This document shows positions 43,640-57,461 of a stretch of 64,000 nt of DNA, piece by piece. Made by a program: the position numbers and the translations under genes. The DNA lies in contig JBCAMK010000011.1 of NCBI GenBank assembly GCA_038503065.1, positions 310,001 to 374,000 of the forward strand. The letters run 5' to 3'. The notes beneath the pieces were generated by a model. That model was not told the DNA's origin. It did not search any database and saw nothing but the letters and a program-made list of their open reading frames with translations. How positions within the stretch are numbered: the first letter of the stretch is position 1; the number at the start of each line of letters is the position of its first letter. Origin of the DNA: Paragyromitra xinjiangensis (taxonomy: Eukaryota > Ascomycota > Pezizomycetes > Pezizales > Discinaceae).

Positions 43640-46600
43640 CGAATCTTGCAGCCGGGTACCTGATGGATGCAGATACCCACCTAGATCCATGCTATATGAG
43701 GCTTTATAAAAGCAAAGCACTATCGAGGTCATTTATGTGAGTTTTGGATAATGGGATGTGGCTTAAACCCGATTTGTAGGACCTGTCATCATAGTACATT
43801 GGCAACCATCCGATTGGAGTAGCGAAGCGATCACAAGCACAAACCCTATTGCTGGAACGATATTCCCATCGTTTTATTTACTTTTTCCTCATTTATGTTG
43901 CCTGTTGCGTCAGATCTACTTTTGTGAAACAGCTTGATAGAAGCGGAAAAAACAAGGCCGCTACTGCAGGAAATACCCAAATTAATATGTAGATCATAAG
44001 ACAAGAGAGACGTCTCGTTCCTTGTCAAAAAGCAGGGTGGGTGGCTTGGTGGTGGATCCGTTGGATTCAAGTATATGTTTTTGGGTAAACGTCCCCGCAA
44101 ACCTCTCTCTTGGGCTTACCCAGATTATACCGCGGACGCCTAAGCCAGGGGATATTCCTCAAGATACCACCCACCTTCTCTAGACCTTCCCTATATCGTA
44201 TTTCATTCAATAGTTCTGCCAGCTCCTCGGTGATCAATTGATCAACTCCGCCGGAATTAAGCCGGAAGCTTTCCATATGTCCATAAGCCGGTCCGTTCGC
44301 TACAAAATCTGATTTTCTCTTCTTACCCTTACCTTTTTGAAAAACGACCTTCAAATTTTTTTTTACGGAGATAAGAAAGAGTTGTCAGACTACCGAGACG
44401 GCTAGTAAAAGGTCAATGATCGGCCCGTCGCCAAAACCGAGATACGCTAGCTCCGTTCCGGAATGTGCCCGGGGATAAAGGGGAGCCTTAACACCGATCC
44501 GAGGTTTGACATGAAATGAATGCATTTGTTCTCAACAAGGATTTTCGATAGGATTTTATACACTTGATGAGTATATGCACAGGAAACTCCGTAGATCGAG
44601 GTCTATCCATCTATCTTATCATGAACAAACACAAAAAGTCACTCGCCCTTGAAGGCTACTTTTAGGGTTAGGGTTTTTGCGATTTCCCTCCTTCTTGATC
44701 CCCATATTATGTGTACCATATAACCGTACCATCGATTCTACTACTATAAATTATAAGATAATAAATAGGAGATTGACACAAACCAGCAGAATTCTAGAAT
44801 CGGGTGATGGTCTGACATAATAACATTACGAAGAAAGTAGGCTCGAGATTTCGAGCTCGCAAGGGATTTATGGATACCACAAGCGCTGGGCAAATCATAA
44901 CTTTTGGAGATCAGGCATATAGAATACTTTCCAAACAGAAGCCCCTCCTCCGGTAATCTTTCTGTTTGCCTGTGTGTGGGGCGGCCTGAACTAGATAGGA
45001 AATATTAACACATCAGGAGGAAACAACCACTTTAGTGCATCTAAGCGAATATTGGAACAACTATGCGACTTTTCTTCGGTCAGCATCGATAGCCTTGCAG
45101 GTAGAAAAAGACTGAAACATGCACGGAGTACGGGCATGTCGGGGTCGTTTTCAGGCGCAAATATCCAGCCCTAGCTGTGCATATCTATGCTCGCTGCATC
45201 GGAAACTTCGAATCGTTGGCTACGATTCAGCCAAGAGAGTAAGGCGTTAGATGCTTAAATAAGACTCACAGTTGTCTGAGTGCTTAACTCGTGAGTAAAT
45301 GACGTTTCAGTACGAGCTAGCCGTAAATATGATACATAACTGCCCACATTTATGTCATGCAAAGGTAGCCTATGTTAAAGGCGTTGAAAATTTGCTAGTA
45401 GAGTACTCGAGGTATATATTGGCTGAGAATGCGCATGCGCGGCGGGTGGTGTCACCGTAAGGCAGGCCTGACAGATTCTGTATTGAACTAGGCCACGCAT
45501 TTTTATCACTCGACCTTTGTAGGACCATAACTTTGTAGGACCTTGGAAAACGCAAATATAGACGACTAAATACGTGTCAATGATCGGTGTTGTCATAAGC
45601 CTCGGGCTAATATCCCACCAGTAGAGATAAGTGCTAGTGGATCTTTAGTGCATGCTGCCAGGGTCATTAGCTTCACCCGGCAGCTACTAGTTTACTCAAT
45701 ACGTCTCCGCTAAGGTTCAAGCTACACCCTCCGGAAATACCAAGACGCCCTTGTGCCATAGTTTGTTTACTGTATGCAACGGGCTTCGGGGTTTGTTCGG
45801 GTGTGTAACATCCAAGTGTGCAGGCTGAGGGTTCCCTAGTATTGGGTTTCGACTGAATCTCCGGGCTGAGCAGACTCAGCAGAACGAATAATCTGCAAGG
45901 GAACTTCTTAAGGTAGCACTATGAGCCCCCACACTTATGAATTACAATTTTGAGGGAGTAACCAGTAAATGACCTAAATCCATTCGACGCCGAGATCGAA
46001 TATTTCATAAGCACCTAGAATTAAGAGTGGAGGACGCACCCACCATTGTAACCTCATGCGCCAAATAGCTGTAGTGTTCATTACATCTATATCGCCTGTT
46101 GTAAGATGATAGGTAAGCTAATATCAATAGTATAGCTTAGTAGATCAAGGGAATTAAATAGTTTGGCATAGTTATTTTCTCCTGGGGCAGATACAAAAAA
46201 GGTAGAAGGGGCAGCAGGGGCAGCATAATGATCCTAGATATACTATCTAACAACGAACCGCAACTCCCGAAGAATACGACCCCACATATAGTTAACTTGC
46301 AGGTCGAAGAATATAGACGCTCGCCACTCTAGGATGTGATATCTTACATGGTATCTTAATTGTTGAAAGTGGCCGAGCATTATACCGCAAGGGTGACCAT
46401 GGTGGTTATCACAGGAGATACGATTTCAAGACATTTCTGGCAGGTACCGGCGTAGGGGTCTAAATTCATCCCATGTTTTGGCAATAAGAAAAAGGAGGAA
46501 ACATTAAGGACCTACACTATATAATTGGTATTTTCTTAATAAGCATGACACAATCATCACTAGCTGCGATGAGTGAGATTCCGTGAAAGCACAAAACGCG

Positions 46601-49252
46601 GCGCAGCCAGCCTCAGGACCCTTTAGGCTAGTAGTCATATCTATAGGTATATTCCTCACTGTTAACGCCGAATTAGCACGGGGGGCCGGCGCGAGCACTT
46701 GTGTTATATCTACGCCAAGGTGTTGAAGGGTCTTGGAGTAAACGATCCCAAGTTTAACATCAGTAAGCAGAATGACGGCCCAGGAGGGTTGCGCTTACAT
46801 TCGCAAGACCTGCGCCTCTTCGATTTGTACCTTTCTATCTACTGAATAGTTCACTAACTTGTCTTAGCTCCGATCGTACCTTCCCTGTCCTGGCTTTCGG
46901 TTCGGGAGGACTACAGCCTTGCAGCATAAAAAGCTTATTTCTCTGACAGTTACTCCGCGCCATCAAGATCTTGCAGCCTGTCAATGGCTACAACTTCCTC
47001 CTCTGTTAGTGATATACCTTAACCATTGTACGCCCACCCGCTTAACTTGCCCAAAGCCCACTACCCTTTGCTTACAGGTAACTAAATAAACTCCCTGATC
47101 TGCAGGCTACATATGCTTGTGTCAAAAGTGTATCCTTACTTGCCACAAGCCTTTCAATCTTGGGGAATGTTACATGAAGAGATCGCGATCTGAGTCTCAA
47201 CAACCTTCATAAACCCGTCACTCGCTAGCACTCTCTTGCGGGGTAGGCCCCCAGAAATACTAACCCGGGTCCATCGTTAACGATATGTACAGGGTCCTGA
47301 CATGAGCATGTCTCGGAACTGCTTTCCAATATTCGTTTTGGCACCCTTTGTCTCGCCTATCTTCAGTTTTGCAAACCCGATTCCCATGATGTGCTTCGAT
47401 CCGCAAAGCGATAGACAGGTACAAAAGGACCCTCTATTTAAAAAAGCCCCTGCTTTCAGTTTTGCACATCATATCCCTTGTAAATGAGACCCTTTGCAGC
47501 CGTGATCGACGGAATGAAGCGTAATTTTTAGCCACGACTTCCCGTGATGATTCGCATCGCGATCTGAACAACGGTCCGAGAATTTAGGCCCAACGCAGGG
47601 TCCAGCTGTAGCGTATATCGTCGATCCAGAATAGGGTAGTGGAGCCGTTATTCTTTATTGGGGAGCTGTAGCCGTTAAGTCAGTTTAGGTGCTTTATTTG
47701 TTTCATGGGGTACAAACATTTATCGAAACCATCAATGTCTCAACTTCTCCCCACATATGGACAACTATATGTGTGTTTACACGCCTACACCTTTACATAA
47801 CTGATTCACCAATGCCATAAATTGCCTCTAGTTTCTGTTCGTTAATCTATCCAGTCTTGGGAGACATGTATAGACAAAAGCATGTAAGTAGCACATTAGA
47901 TCATGAATTTCCCCACGATTAATGTCATCGATCATGTAGAAGAGAATTTCAGTTCCAATTCTCTTATTGTTTCCTAAACAGGATAACATAGCAGAATTCC
48001 GCAGAAACGTTTGAAGTTACACATGGAGACAGCTGTAGACAAATGCAGTTAGAGAATTCCATCAATCGGCTAATAAGCACTCTGAAACCCAATGGGTATA
48101 TACGATTTCCGAACCAATAAAACAACCCTTCATATATCCGTTAAGGTCCCATACAATCAGCACTTTCCTATAACAACCACCCCCAGATCTTATGCACCAC
48201 GATTCCTGTTTGTAGCTGTCAGCCGCTATATCAGGCAGACACGTACGCGCGCGTTGCCTCATGCACTGCGACTAAAATCTCGGGCTGCAAGGTGTCCCGT
48301 TGGTAAGTGAAATCTCATATGTAGTGTAATCCAGCAATGTGCCCGTTCTGATCCGAGCACGCGCAAGACCATGGGGTTACGCGACTGGCGGAAACACGGA
48401 TTCTCGAAGTAATTAGTAGCGAGCCAGCATATTGATGACTTAAAATTAAGCCAAGAGTGAGCGGCTCGGGGTATCATTTGCCCAGCCCAGCTGAATTGGA
48501 AAGAAAGAAACCCCCGGAGAGTTGCGGCTAGCTTCCGTACTTTTTGTTCCATCTACCGTTGGGTGCCACTTAACCTGTACCACATCTCATACCCCTCTTG
48601 AGGCTTGTGATTCTTTCCAAAATCTTCAATTTTAGGCTTAAAAGTAGAATCTTTGTCAGTTAAGATTTTTATGTCCCTGCATCGCTCCCTATGTTGCAAA
48701 GGCAGCCGAACTTGCTATCTTGTGCCGTGCCACTTGGACGAATTTCGTTACACAATACCAATATGCCTATTCTCTAAATCTAATCTAGCAATCGGCTATT
48801 GTTTATCCAAAATGGTCTGCAATCGTGGCTCAAGTGGAGCACAGACGGTGAGATTGCTACATTGGTACCGAAGTCTGCAGGCGGGGTTTGTGTGAAGAGA
48901 TCCCTTCCTTTAGACCCTCTAACTCGTTAGGTACGTGCCTTGAAACATGAATCTCTAACTGTCGCAGTGGAACCATAAATTCGGGTGTTATCTGATGCTT
49001 GAAAGATCACTGTGAACGTGGTGATTATGCACTCCTTCTGCCGCTTGGTGTAATTATAACTCCCAAACATGGAAACGCTTTCCGAGAATATTTCAATATG
49101 ATAATTCTTTCTTCCTAGACTGTGCTACATGTTGTTGCTGATGCCCCAATGCCTCTTGTACATGCGCGTTCTTGATGAAACAGCTAGGATACAGAGGAAA
49201 TGCAAGAAGCTAAAATAATTACAAAGATGATTTGGAAAACCCAAGCAATTTT
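43640..49252. other. Gene-poor AT-rich region
   Basis: About 5.6 kb without a supportable gene. The longest ORF is a basic 95-residue frame (44354-44067, minus) with no family match. A TTAGGGTTAGGG pair at about 44665 is only two units and not a telomere. The composition suggests decayed repeats. Confidence 0.5.
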
Positions 49253-50160
49253 TCACGCCTTAGTATCATCATGATCTGTAGAAGGAGATATTTCCTTCCA
49301 ATCATCAAGAACCTTCAACGCCTCGTGGCATTTCCCACCAATAAACGTGATTGCGTCAGAACCTAAAGGAATACGAACCGGGAGAGGTTTCCCTGCTACA
49401 CGACCGGAACCTGTCAGGATCTCAACAATGAGCTGGGCACCTTTCTCCGGATCGCCGGGCTGCCTGCGGTCGTATTGATTGAGCATGGCTCGGAGTGGAT
49501 CCATGACCGTGTCGTAGTCGGAAATACGATCAATAGTCTTTGTTCGATGGCCCGGTGAGAGAAGGTTTGTTCGGAAATAACCAGGTTCAATAATAACAGC
49601 GTCGATACCGAGTGGTGCAAGCTCCAGACGTAGTGATTCAGTGATGCCAGCAAGAGCAAACTTAGTGGAACAGTACATAGACGCCCCAACCACACCTCCC
49701 CAGCCACCAATTGACCCCATGTTGGCCACTACACCACTCTTCCTCTCACGCATGTGAGGCAGAATAGCACGAAGGACTTTTAGAGAACCGAAGACGTTGG
49801 TGTTGAATATCTTGAAAACCTCGTCCTCACTATGTTTGGTTAGCTTGAAGGCATTATACATATGGGTTAGGGTTCCCACCTCGACTCCTCAACCGTGCCC
49901 TCCAAGATATAGCCTGCATTATTGACTAGGATGTCGATTCGTCCATAGATTGCGATTGCGTTGGCGATAGTCTCCTTGACGATTTGCTCATCGCCAGCAA
50001 CGTCAAGGGCCAGCGTAGCTGCACCAAGGACCTTTAGGTCATCGATCTTCCCCAGGTCACGGGCGGTTGCGATGACTTTGTCACCGTGTTTGAGGGCAGC
50101 TCTGGTAAGGAGATTGCCAAAGCCAGAAGAGGTACCAGTAATAAGCCAGACTTTAGACAT
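49253..50160 (-). CDS. Classical short-chain dehydrogenase/reductase
   Basis: Exons 50160-49880 and 49829-49253, with a 50-bp intron, give 285 aa. The cofactor motif is ITGTSSGFG (TGxxxGxG, residues 8-15), with Arg34 in ATARD at the end of strand 2, suggesting NADP(H) preference. NNAG is at 80-83, catalytic Ser in MGSIGG (about 133) and YCSTK (Tyr146, Lys150). EPGYFRTNL follows in the usual PG position. It is a classical SDR of the type common in fungal metabolism; substrate unknown. It is isolated in gene-poor DNA, 24 kb from the PKS cluster, so a link to that pathway is not supported. Confidence 0.9.
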
Positions 50161-52300
50161 TTTCGAGATTGTTTGTTTTTTGGTTTCTGTCTACCGGTGG
50201 GGCGTGATAGGAGAATTGAGGTCATTATTACAGGCTATTTAAGCTGCTTCTCTTCTACTATCCAATGAAATTTCCCCGCTACGATATCTAGTATTGAATC
50301 AATTGATCATGACCAAGCCCTTAACTAGTCAACGAAGTTTCTGTGTCCTTCTGCCCCTCTATGCTAGTAACCGTCCAAGGTGAAAATGGAGATAGCGACT
50401 GAAGATTTGTGACTTAAAGCCCTCTATTTCCAAGCCCTTAGTAAGTCATCGGCTATAACCCTTAACGCAATCCATCGGCGTTGTAAATGTCCGTAAGGTC
50501 CGCTGCTAACACCGAAAAGAATATAGGGCTGAGGCTGTAACGCCGAAGCCAAGCACGGCCGCACGTGACCAACACGCACACGAGAGGGAGAAACAAACAC
50601 AGCACGTTACTCGGGTCTGTATCAGGCTATCTGTTTGGAAAAGACAAGTAAAAGACACGAGGACCGCTCTGCTGTATTCAGGTAGCTTCCTGGAACAAAT
50701 TCTCGCCCGAACTGAAGTACCGCGACCGCGCGCATATTTCCGGCTAACGCGACGATGCACTCTCCATACCTCGAGAGATCGTGGAGGGACCTCGATGGAT
50801 AGCGTTCATCTCTACTACAGCACCCGTATACGTGCCCAGCAAACGAAACCAGAATAAGCCCAAACTAGAGGGTTCTATGCGTTTGGAAGGAACGATGGGG
50901 CGGAAGCGAGCTTTTCCGAGCTGTATTCAGGGTCGTCGGCCTCTCTCGTGCTTTCTTTCTCCTCTTTTCCCACTCAAATTAAATTACTCGTTAATTATTC
51001 CTGTACCAGTCCCGTCCGATCTATGTGATATGTCACGGTTTTGCTGCCAACTTTAGGTTGATGCTTTTATCTGATTTCATTTTTGTGCAGTGGAACGGAA
51101 ACGTCAACGCGTGCAGACGAACTGCAGCGAACCTTTCAATAATCAGCGCAACTGGGTAGGTACAAACCGTACCGAGAGTGGGCGGTAATGGCGGCACAAT
51201 TCAAGGAAATAATGAAAAAAATAAAAAATAAAAAAATCAGATATTGCAGGGACCCCAAACTTTATGCCCGTGCCCACAAAACATATCCATGGAATCATTC
51301 CTACGGCAAGGAGTTCACATGTCCCACATGAAACATTCTATCTGTTCTCTAGGATGGTGGGCTAAATTGCGGGGAATCTATAGACAATGTGTACCTCAAG
51401 CAAAACCCCAAAAGAATAGAACTAAAAGAGGAAAAACTATCTTTTAAAAAAGTCTAAAAACCACAATACAACAATGAACCTTTCTTGACGATATCTCCAC
51501 AACTAGTAGCTAATAAACGAGAACCAATTCCCCACCAGATGATGACTACCACCTTACATAACCCAAGGCATGAGTTTCAACCTCCGGTAGGTAGAAGCCT
51601 GATGGAATTCAACATGGTTCCCGAACGAACGAATCCCGCATCTAACCCATGCTGTACGACTCCTAACAGCCAGGGGCCAGTATCACAAAACCATTAATGC
51701 CACATGTCTCCGCTCGATCTTCCATGCCAAGTCATCGTCTACTGAACCTTTTGTGAAGGATTGAATCTTCTTCCCCGGGCACAACGTCGTTAAACCGCCC
51801 AAACTGGCTATAGCAAGCGTGGGTTCACAGAATCATACATAATCCGGGGACCAACCGGCTATGCCTACCCAACCTGAGACACATAGTCGTTCCGAAAACG
51901 ATCTATATCGTTGATTGATATGATTGTATCGTTACCCGCGGAAGATAATGTGCTGCCGTGCCATGCGTCATCGGACTCCGGCAACATAACCACCAGCTAT
52001 TTCGGCAGAACCATCGGAACTCTTGAGGCTCAAAGCAGTGCGGCAGGGTTACAGCGGCACGAGTTAGCTTAGCTTTGTCGCATGGAAACGCCAGAAGAAG
52101 GGCGTACTATCGAATGATTGTGATATTCAATTTAAGGAAATGGAGTTTGACAGGAACACATCAGGGGCAGGGGTTCAACTCCGATATTCTTATTCCTCGC
52201 CTAAGTACCCGCAGCTGTACAATTAAGTTCATGTACATATTAGAAACCGTAGAGTGATCGAGATCTAAACAATTACCGGCTTGATAGAACCAATCAAACC
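50161..52300. other. Intergenic, no supportable gene
   Basis: Several ORFs of 60-91 codons (50506-51056, 51244-51697) lack family signatures or splice partners. Confidence 0.5.
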
Positions 52301-52648
52301 ATGATCAATGACAAGTCTAACAAATTAATCAGGAACCGTAACCCTATCTTGGGACTTTTAGCTCCATCTGAGTATCAGCGATTGGTGAACTTTCAGCTCT
52401 CCTCTCGAGATAGAATGTCTATTCTCGCGGCTTCTTCTAAAGGTCACTTTGAAGGAGGTCATCAAAAAAAAAAAGATATCCTGGTAGTGAGACAGATCTA
52501 CGGATTAAGCATCAGCCCAGCTGTGTTCCAAATGGCACACTCAAATCGCCTTACCATATTATATCCCGAAGTAGTTAAATTCTACCAAGCTGATAAAGAT
52601 TACCTTGCCCTTTCAGCTGTTCATATTCTTCATCCAGTAAGTTTGTAA
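52301..52648 (+). CDS. Hypothetical 115-residue ORF
   Basis: Starts at a true ATG and reads LLAPSEYQRLVNFQLSSRDR, then a Lys run from a 10-A tract, and ends LSAVHILHPVSL. No signal peptide, membrane span or known domain is visible. It may be a fragment; nothing on either side extends it. Confidence 0.25.
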   Translation: MINDKSNKLIRNRNPILGLLAPSEYQRLVNFQLSSRDRMSILAASSKGHFEGGHQKKKDILVVRQIYGLSISPAVFQMAHSNRLTILYPEVVKFYQADKDYLALSAVHILHPVSL

Positions 52649-55600
52649 TTTACCAAGAATAGCAATAGGGACATACTAAATCGTCCCGAACCCCGCAACC
52701 TGCAGCGTCGTACACGAATATTTTGAATTAAATCCTATCTCCTATCAAATATCTGGCAGTTAGGAATCTATTAAAAAACTCGGGTCAAATTCTAGATCTA
52801 CCAAACACTTCAATTGAAATCTGCAGAGCTCGTTCAAATCCCGCCTCGTATTGTAGTAACTACAACGAAAACTAGTAGACGAAATAGTACGAAAATTTCG
52901 TAGCCCGCGGGAAAATAGCCCCGCCTACACGTACCCGAGCGAGAGAATTAATGACGACTGAAGAAGCACCCTTCCAAGAATTCAGGGATTGACGGATAGT
53001 GGCTACCTATCTGTGTTAGATGCATGCGTCCGATACACTTGCATGCGGGTGATCTGTACTTAATCATACCTACATACACGAACCTCGTTCGTCTCGTCTC
53101 CGTTCCACAGATCGTTGAGTGACCAAAACACTTGAATTGGAATCTTTAGCCCTGTTCACAATTCGCACTAAAACAAATTGTCTGTCAGGTTAAACGGCGA
53201 TGGTACCGGTAGAATATCCATACCCACTTCGAGAAGTAGGTATGGGGAAGTTTGTTTCAATCTCTCTCGATCTGGGGTGTCGTTGTCACATCAACCTTCG
53301 TAAACGTGAGACGGGTGATCACTCGTCCCACGTTCCCTTAAATTGATATCTAGAGAGCCGCGATAGTAACAGGTGACCGATGGCATTGGTTCACCAACTT
53401 CCCGTATCTTCTAGTAATTGAGTGACTATCGTACTTCCTACTTTGTTATACGTAGTGTCTAGTGAATATCTGTTGCATCACTGGGAGCACACGCACGAGG
53501 GAAGAAGGAATTAAACTCTAAGGATAAGGTTGAAATTCGCCATACGTGCAAATTTGCCCGCCGTGCAACAGATCGGCTGCTTTGAGACGAAACCAGAAAA
53601 ACGAGAAATGACGATGTTTACGGATACGCGCAGCTGCACTGCCATCTTGCATAAACACTAGCGAAAACGCTAATATCTTTAAGGTACATGTACAATTGAT
53701 TTAGCCCAGCATAGTGGCGCTACGAAATCCAAGTTTGTACCTTGGGGGTAGGAACCTGGGTCAGGCCCATGCATTAGGTTTAGGGGTCTTTGCATCGCAT
53801 GAAGATTATCACATTCAGGGTTGCTATCTTATTATCTGAAGGGTGGGAACAAGGCGCAGCCTTTGGTCCAGGGAACGAGGGGGATACAAAGACCCTTCAC
53901 GAATGGAGGAGTGATCGATTTGGTTTCGATATGCAAGTTGACGTGAGTAAGTAGTGCTCGACCCGGGAACGCTCTCGAGACATTGGAAAACAGGTTACCT
54001 TTGGCCCTGTGGAATTTGAGATATGTAGGGCTGTAACCATAAAGTCCCCCAGCAGGGTAACGGAGACGAAGATACCACTAAGATATCGTACTTTAGCTGG
54101 GTTACTCGTATGGGGAAGCATCGCAGACATGTGGATTGCATGTGCATTCGAAAGGATAGAGTCCCTAAATTCAAGCGTTCATGCACGAAGTAGGGTCTGA
54201 TTGAAGGCTGAAGAAATGTCTGGAGGTACGAGGGTAGATCTTCATGCCCGATCACCACCGTTGTATGAGATCACCAAACGTTTCAGAGGTGGTGGGATTG
54301 CTCTACAACCGCTTTCAGTAAGCGCACGCGGCGGATAGCCACTTCGAGTGAAGAAAGCGAGGTATTGGGTCTACCGATTTGGAGAGGAATGGAAACGGGA
54401 AAACGGAAGCAAGGTTTCTTACTTGTCCCGGGACCGAGGCAAACGCTCCATTGACTCCGGGACGCGCAATATTTGTAGCAACAGTAAACTGTGTTTGAGG
54501 AGGATATCAACAGCAGTATTGGCGAATACGAATGTTTTTACTTTTTGGAGATGCTGAGTGGGCTTACTGCTAAGCCTGCTGGACCTCCCTCCCCCGCTCA
54601 GTGGGTTTAGAAAATAGAGCTGCTTCCTGTGGCTGGTCGATCACACAGTTTCCGTGTTCGCCAAGGCAGCCAACGGCCGTCGATGGTGAATGCGGAGAAG
54701 GGTGAAAAGGGCAAGTAGTGGCCCGAACCCTCCAATCACCCTTGCTGTATCGAGTTCAACGTTCCTGCAGCCTCTTCATTCTCAGTGAGTGCTTCAGCCA
54801 TGTGAGATCGATTGATTGATTGCAATATCGAGAAATCCTTTTCCTAGAGTATACAGGTAGCAGCATCAAGAGATATCTTCAGCACTAGACACCGGAACCA
54901 CGGATCAGGATAACAAATGGACGGGGGACCTATCTTAGTGAATCAAAATATATGCTAAAAACACGAACAAACGCCCATCGCCATGATGAAGAGGCTTGAG
55001 CAGGGCGTACATGTGTGTAGATCACAGCAGGAATGACAAAAGAAGCAAATATTCGAATGCATGGAACAGAAGAGAGAAGAGCCAAAAATGGGTGACGATG
55101 ATAACGCAAAGTGTGGAGGCCATGAGAAATCCGCGGGGCAGATATGCACCTCGTACTCTGCACCGCAGGACCCGACCATTTGGCTCACCACAAATCCCCA
55201 GCCTAAGTATATGATGTGGATTCTGGAAAAGGGAAGGGCGATGCGTAACTTCTTGATTTGAACTCTTCGGTAGTTCCCTTCCTGGCTCCCTCCAACTCAC
55301 AGCATTTCACAGTACGGACAGACAGCCTCTCCCACACCCCGCTGCCCCCCCCCCTTCTCTTTCCCTTTCCGTCCTCCTCTATCCGAGGCTTCTGGAAATC
55401 AGAGAGCTTCGTCGGAGTGCTTAAAATTTAAAACCGTTTAAATACATCTTGTTCGGATCCCTTCTCGCTTCTGTGTATCTCTATACAGTTCCCAGCCATC
55501 CTGAGCAAGCTGTGTTTGAGCATAGCTTCTATCCCAATATCTGTGAGAGCTACATATACCGCTTATCTCCCCACTGCTCTGCCCACCTCTGCCCACCTCT

Positions 55601-55757
55601 GCCCACCTCTATCTCCAAAGCTCGATATTCAATACCTTCTATCCACCTGCTTGCATAAGTAAAGCTTGTACAGCGCACTAGCAGAATACTCAACAGCAAC
55701 GGGACTGCCACTACGATCACTCAAATCACTCAAATCACAGATCCAACGCTTTTCGCG
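52649..55757. other. Intergenic with two hairpins and a short tandem repeat
   Basis: No gene is supported. Two imperfect 14-bp-arm hairpins lie at 53218-53245 and 53305-53332. Three copies of GCCCACCTCT (55581-55610) and a CTCAAATCA repeat (about 55718-55738) sit in the likely 5' leader or promoter of the Myb gene. Confidence 0.5.
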
Positions 55758-57461
55758 ATGATGACCACGTTTGATCCCCATGCCGAGCGACCTTGGAGCA
55801 CAGAGGAAGATAAGCAGCTGCGAAACGCCGTCCTTCAAGGTAAACTTCAAAATCGAACCTGGCGCGTACGTCGCAACGTGGGGGATTAATCATTTGCTGA
55901 CGCTAGAGTCTCGGAACGCAACAGAGAAAGAACAGAGCCGACCGGTAAAGTGGGATGCAATTGCAGCATCCTTGCCCCGGCGCAGCAAGAAGGAGTGCCG
56001 CAAACGCTGGCATCATACAATGATGGAGGCCGTTCGGAAATGTCAATGGAAGCCGGAGGAGGACGAGCGCCTTTCGGGAGGTGTTCAGAAATATGGAAAG
56101 AAGTAAGTCGTTTTTCCGGCTGTCATTTCGGCCAATGGCGATCTCTTTGGCTTCAGATTCCACTTTCGCGATTTCGAGCAAGCCACTATCCGGAGACCTC
56201 GCCCGGCAAATCTCATTGCTTTTTTTTATGATTTATCTGCCTGAAGGTGTGGTGGAAAAAAGAAATCCAATAGCTAACGTACGTAACTGTGCAGTTGGAC
56301 TTCGGTTGCCCAAGTTGTCATGACAAGGAACGATAATGGTATGCTTTGCCCCCCCCCCTGCTCTCGGTGGGGTCCGGCGGGTTTAATCTATGTGCGTACT
56401 GACTCCGCATTTTGTCAACTCTACAGAATGCATGAGGCGGTGGAACGAGCTGCAGACCCGAGACACAAATGCAAACACCAATAGTCCTACCAGCCAGTGG
56501 ACATTCGAAGAGGTGGGTACAAAAGTCCTCCGTCTCCCCACATCTGTGAATAAACACGACTGCAAAAAACTCTCCCCAAAAAAAACCAAACTGACTTTAA
56601 CAATGTATCAGTTCAACCGAACACACTCCCACCGCGCCTCTGTCAGCTCCAGTGCTTCCTCCTCAGACTTCCACCATGACTCCCCTACCTACTCTTCACC
56701 CTACGGATCTCTATCAGACCCAATGGTAGACGACTTTTTGCACGATGTCGGCCACATGAGCCCCCACAATACCCACTACGATAGCATGGACATTGATCCT
56801 TCGCGGCTACACTCTGCTGGCCCTGGCACCATCGACCCCCGACAAGCGAACATGCATCAAGACCTTGATGCATTCATCGACTTTGATGCCGAGCGAGCTG
56901 GCCGCACATTCGAGGTCCGACACGCAACGCCTACAAATGGCCAACATTTCGACCCTAACGACTGGAGTTGGTTCGATAACATGGTAACAGGGCCCAACGG
57001 CCATCCTCACCAACATCACCCTGCCGGCTTCTTGACAGATACCCATCCGAGTGAGCTATCCCACGATAGCCCTGGTGCTCTCGATAGTGGGCCATCATCA
57101 TATTCAAGGTAATGATCCATATGCCTGCCTTAACGGCTTCACGTTACTAATGGGTCTCAACAGCAGCAGAAGTGGTTCCATCGCGCCGCAAATGCCAAAC
57201 CTCGAGAACATGGATTTTTACAACCTCCAAAACGCAAACCTACAGCAATCAAAGGCGGCTCCAGGGGGTGCAAGGGTTGTTATTGTCTGCAAGTCGAATG
57301 ATTCTCGAACCCTAAGCTCTCTGGAGACGATCATGAAAACCTTGAAAGCCAACGGTCACTCCGTTATCCAAGAGTCACAGCCCATAAATAGCATTTCCTC
57401 CGGGAATGACTATCTCTGCGGATCTCTAGCCATTGATGGTCGGTCTACCTGTCACTACTGA
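55758..57461 (+). CDS. Myb-type (SANT) DNA-binding protein
   Basis: Six exons join in frame (55758-55839, 55907-56102, 56295-56338, 56427-56512, 56612-57108, 57164-57461) to 400 aa. Repeat 1: RPWSTEEDKQLRNAVLQ ... WDAIAASL ... KECRKRWHH. Repeat 2: CQWKPEEDERLSGGVQKYG ... WTSVAQVV ... ECMRRWNELQ. The tryptophans sit at Myb spacing. A third repeat appears to begin at SQWTFEE but is cut after six residues, and the protein then becomes Ser/His/Asp-rich (HRASVSSSASSSDFHHD). It is probably a nuclear transcription regulator; targets unknown. The fourth intron (56513-56611, 99 bp) has no stop and a length divisible by three, so retention would insert 33 residues. The nearest gene is the SDR, 5.6 kb away. 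Confidence 0.85.

Noticed and set aside
44655..44680. TTAGGGTTAGGG as a telomere or interstitial telomere
   Set aside because: Only two units; the same short motif recurs in fold-back arms and even in the SDR intron.
55022..55300. Cluster of five overlapping ORFs near 55 kb
   Set aside because: Overlap on both strands without start context, splice sites or known domains; lies upstream of the Myb gene.
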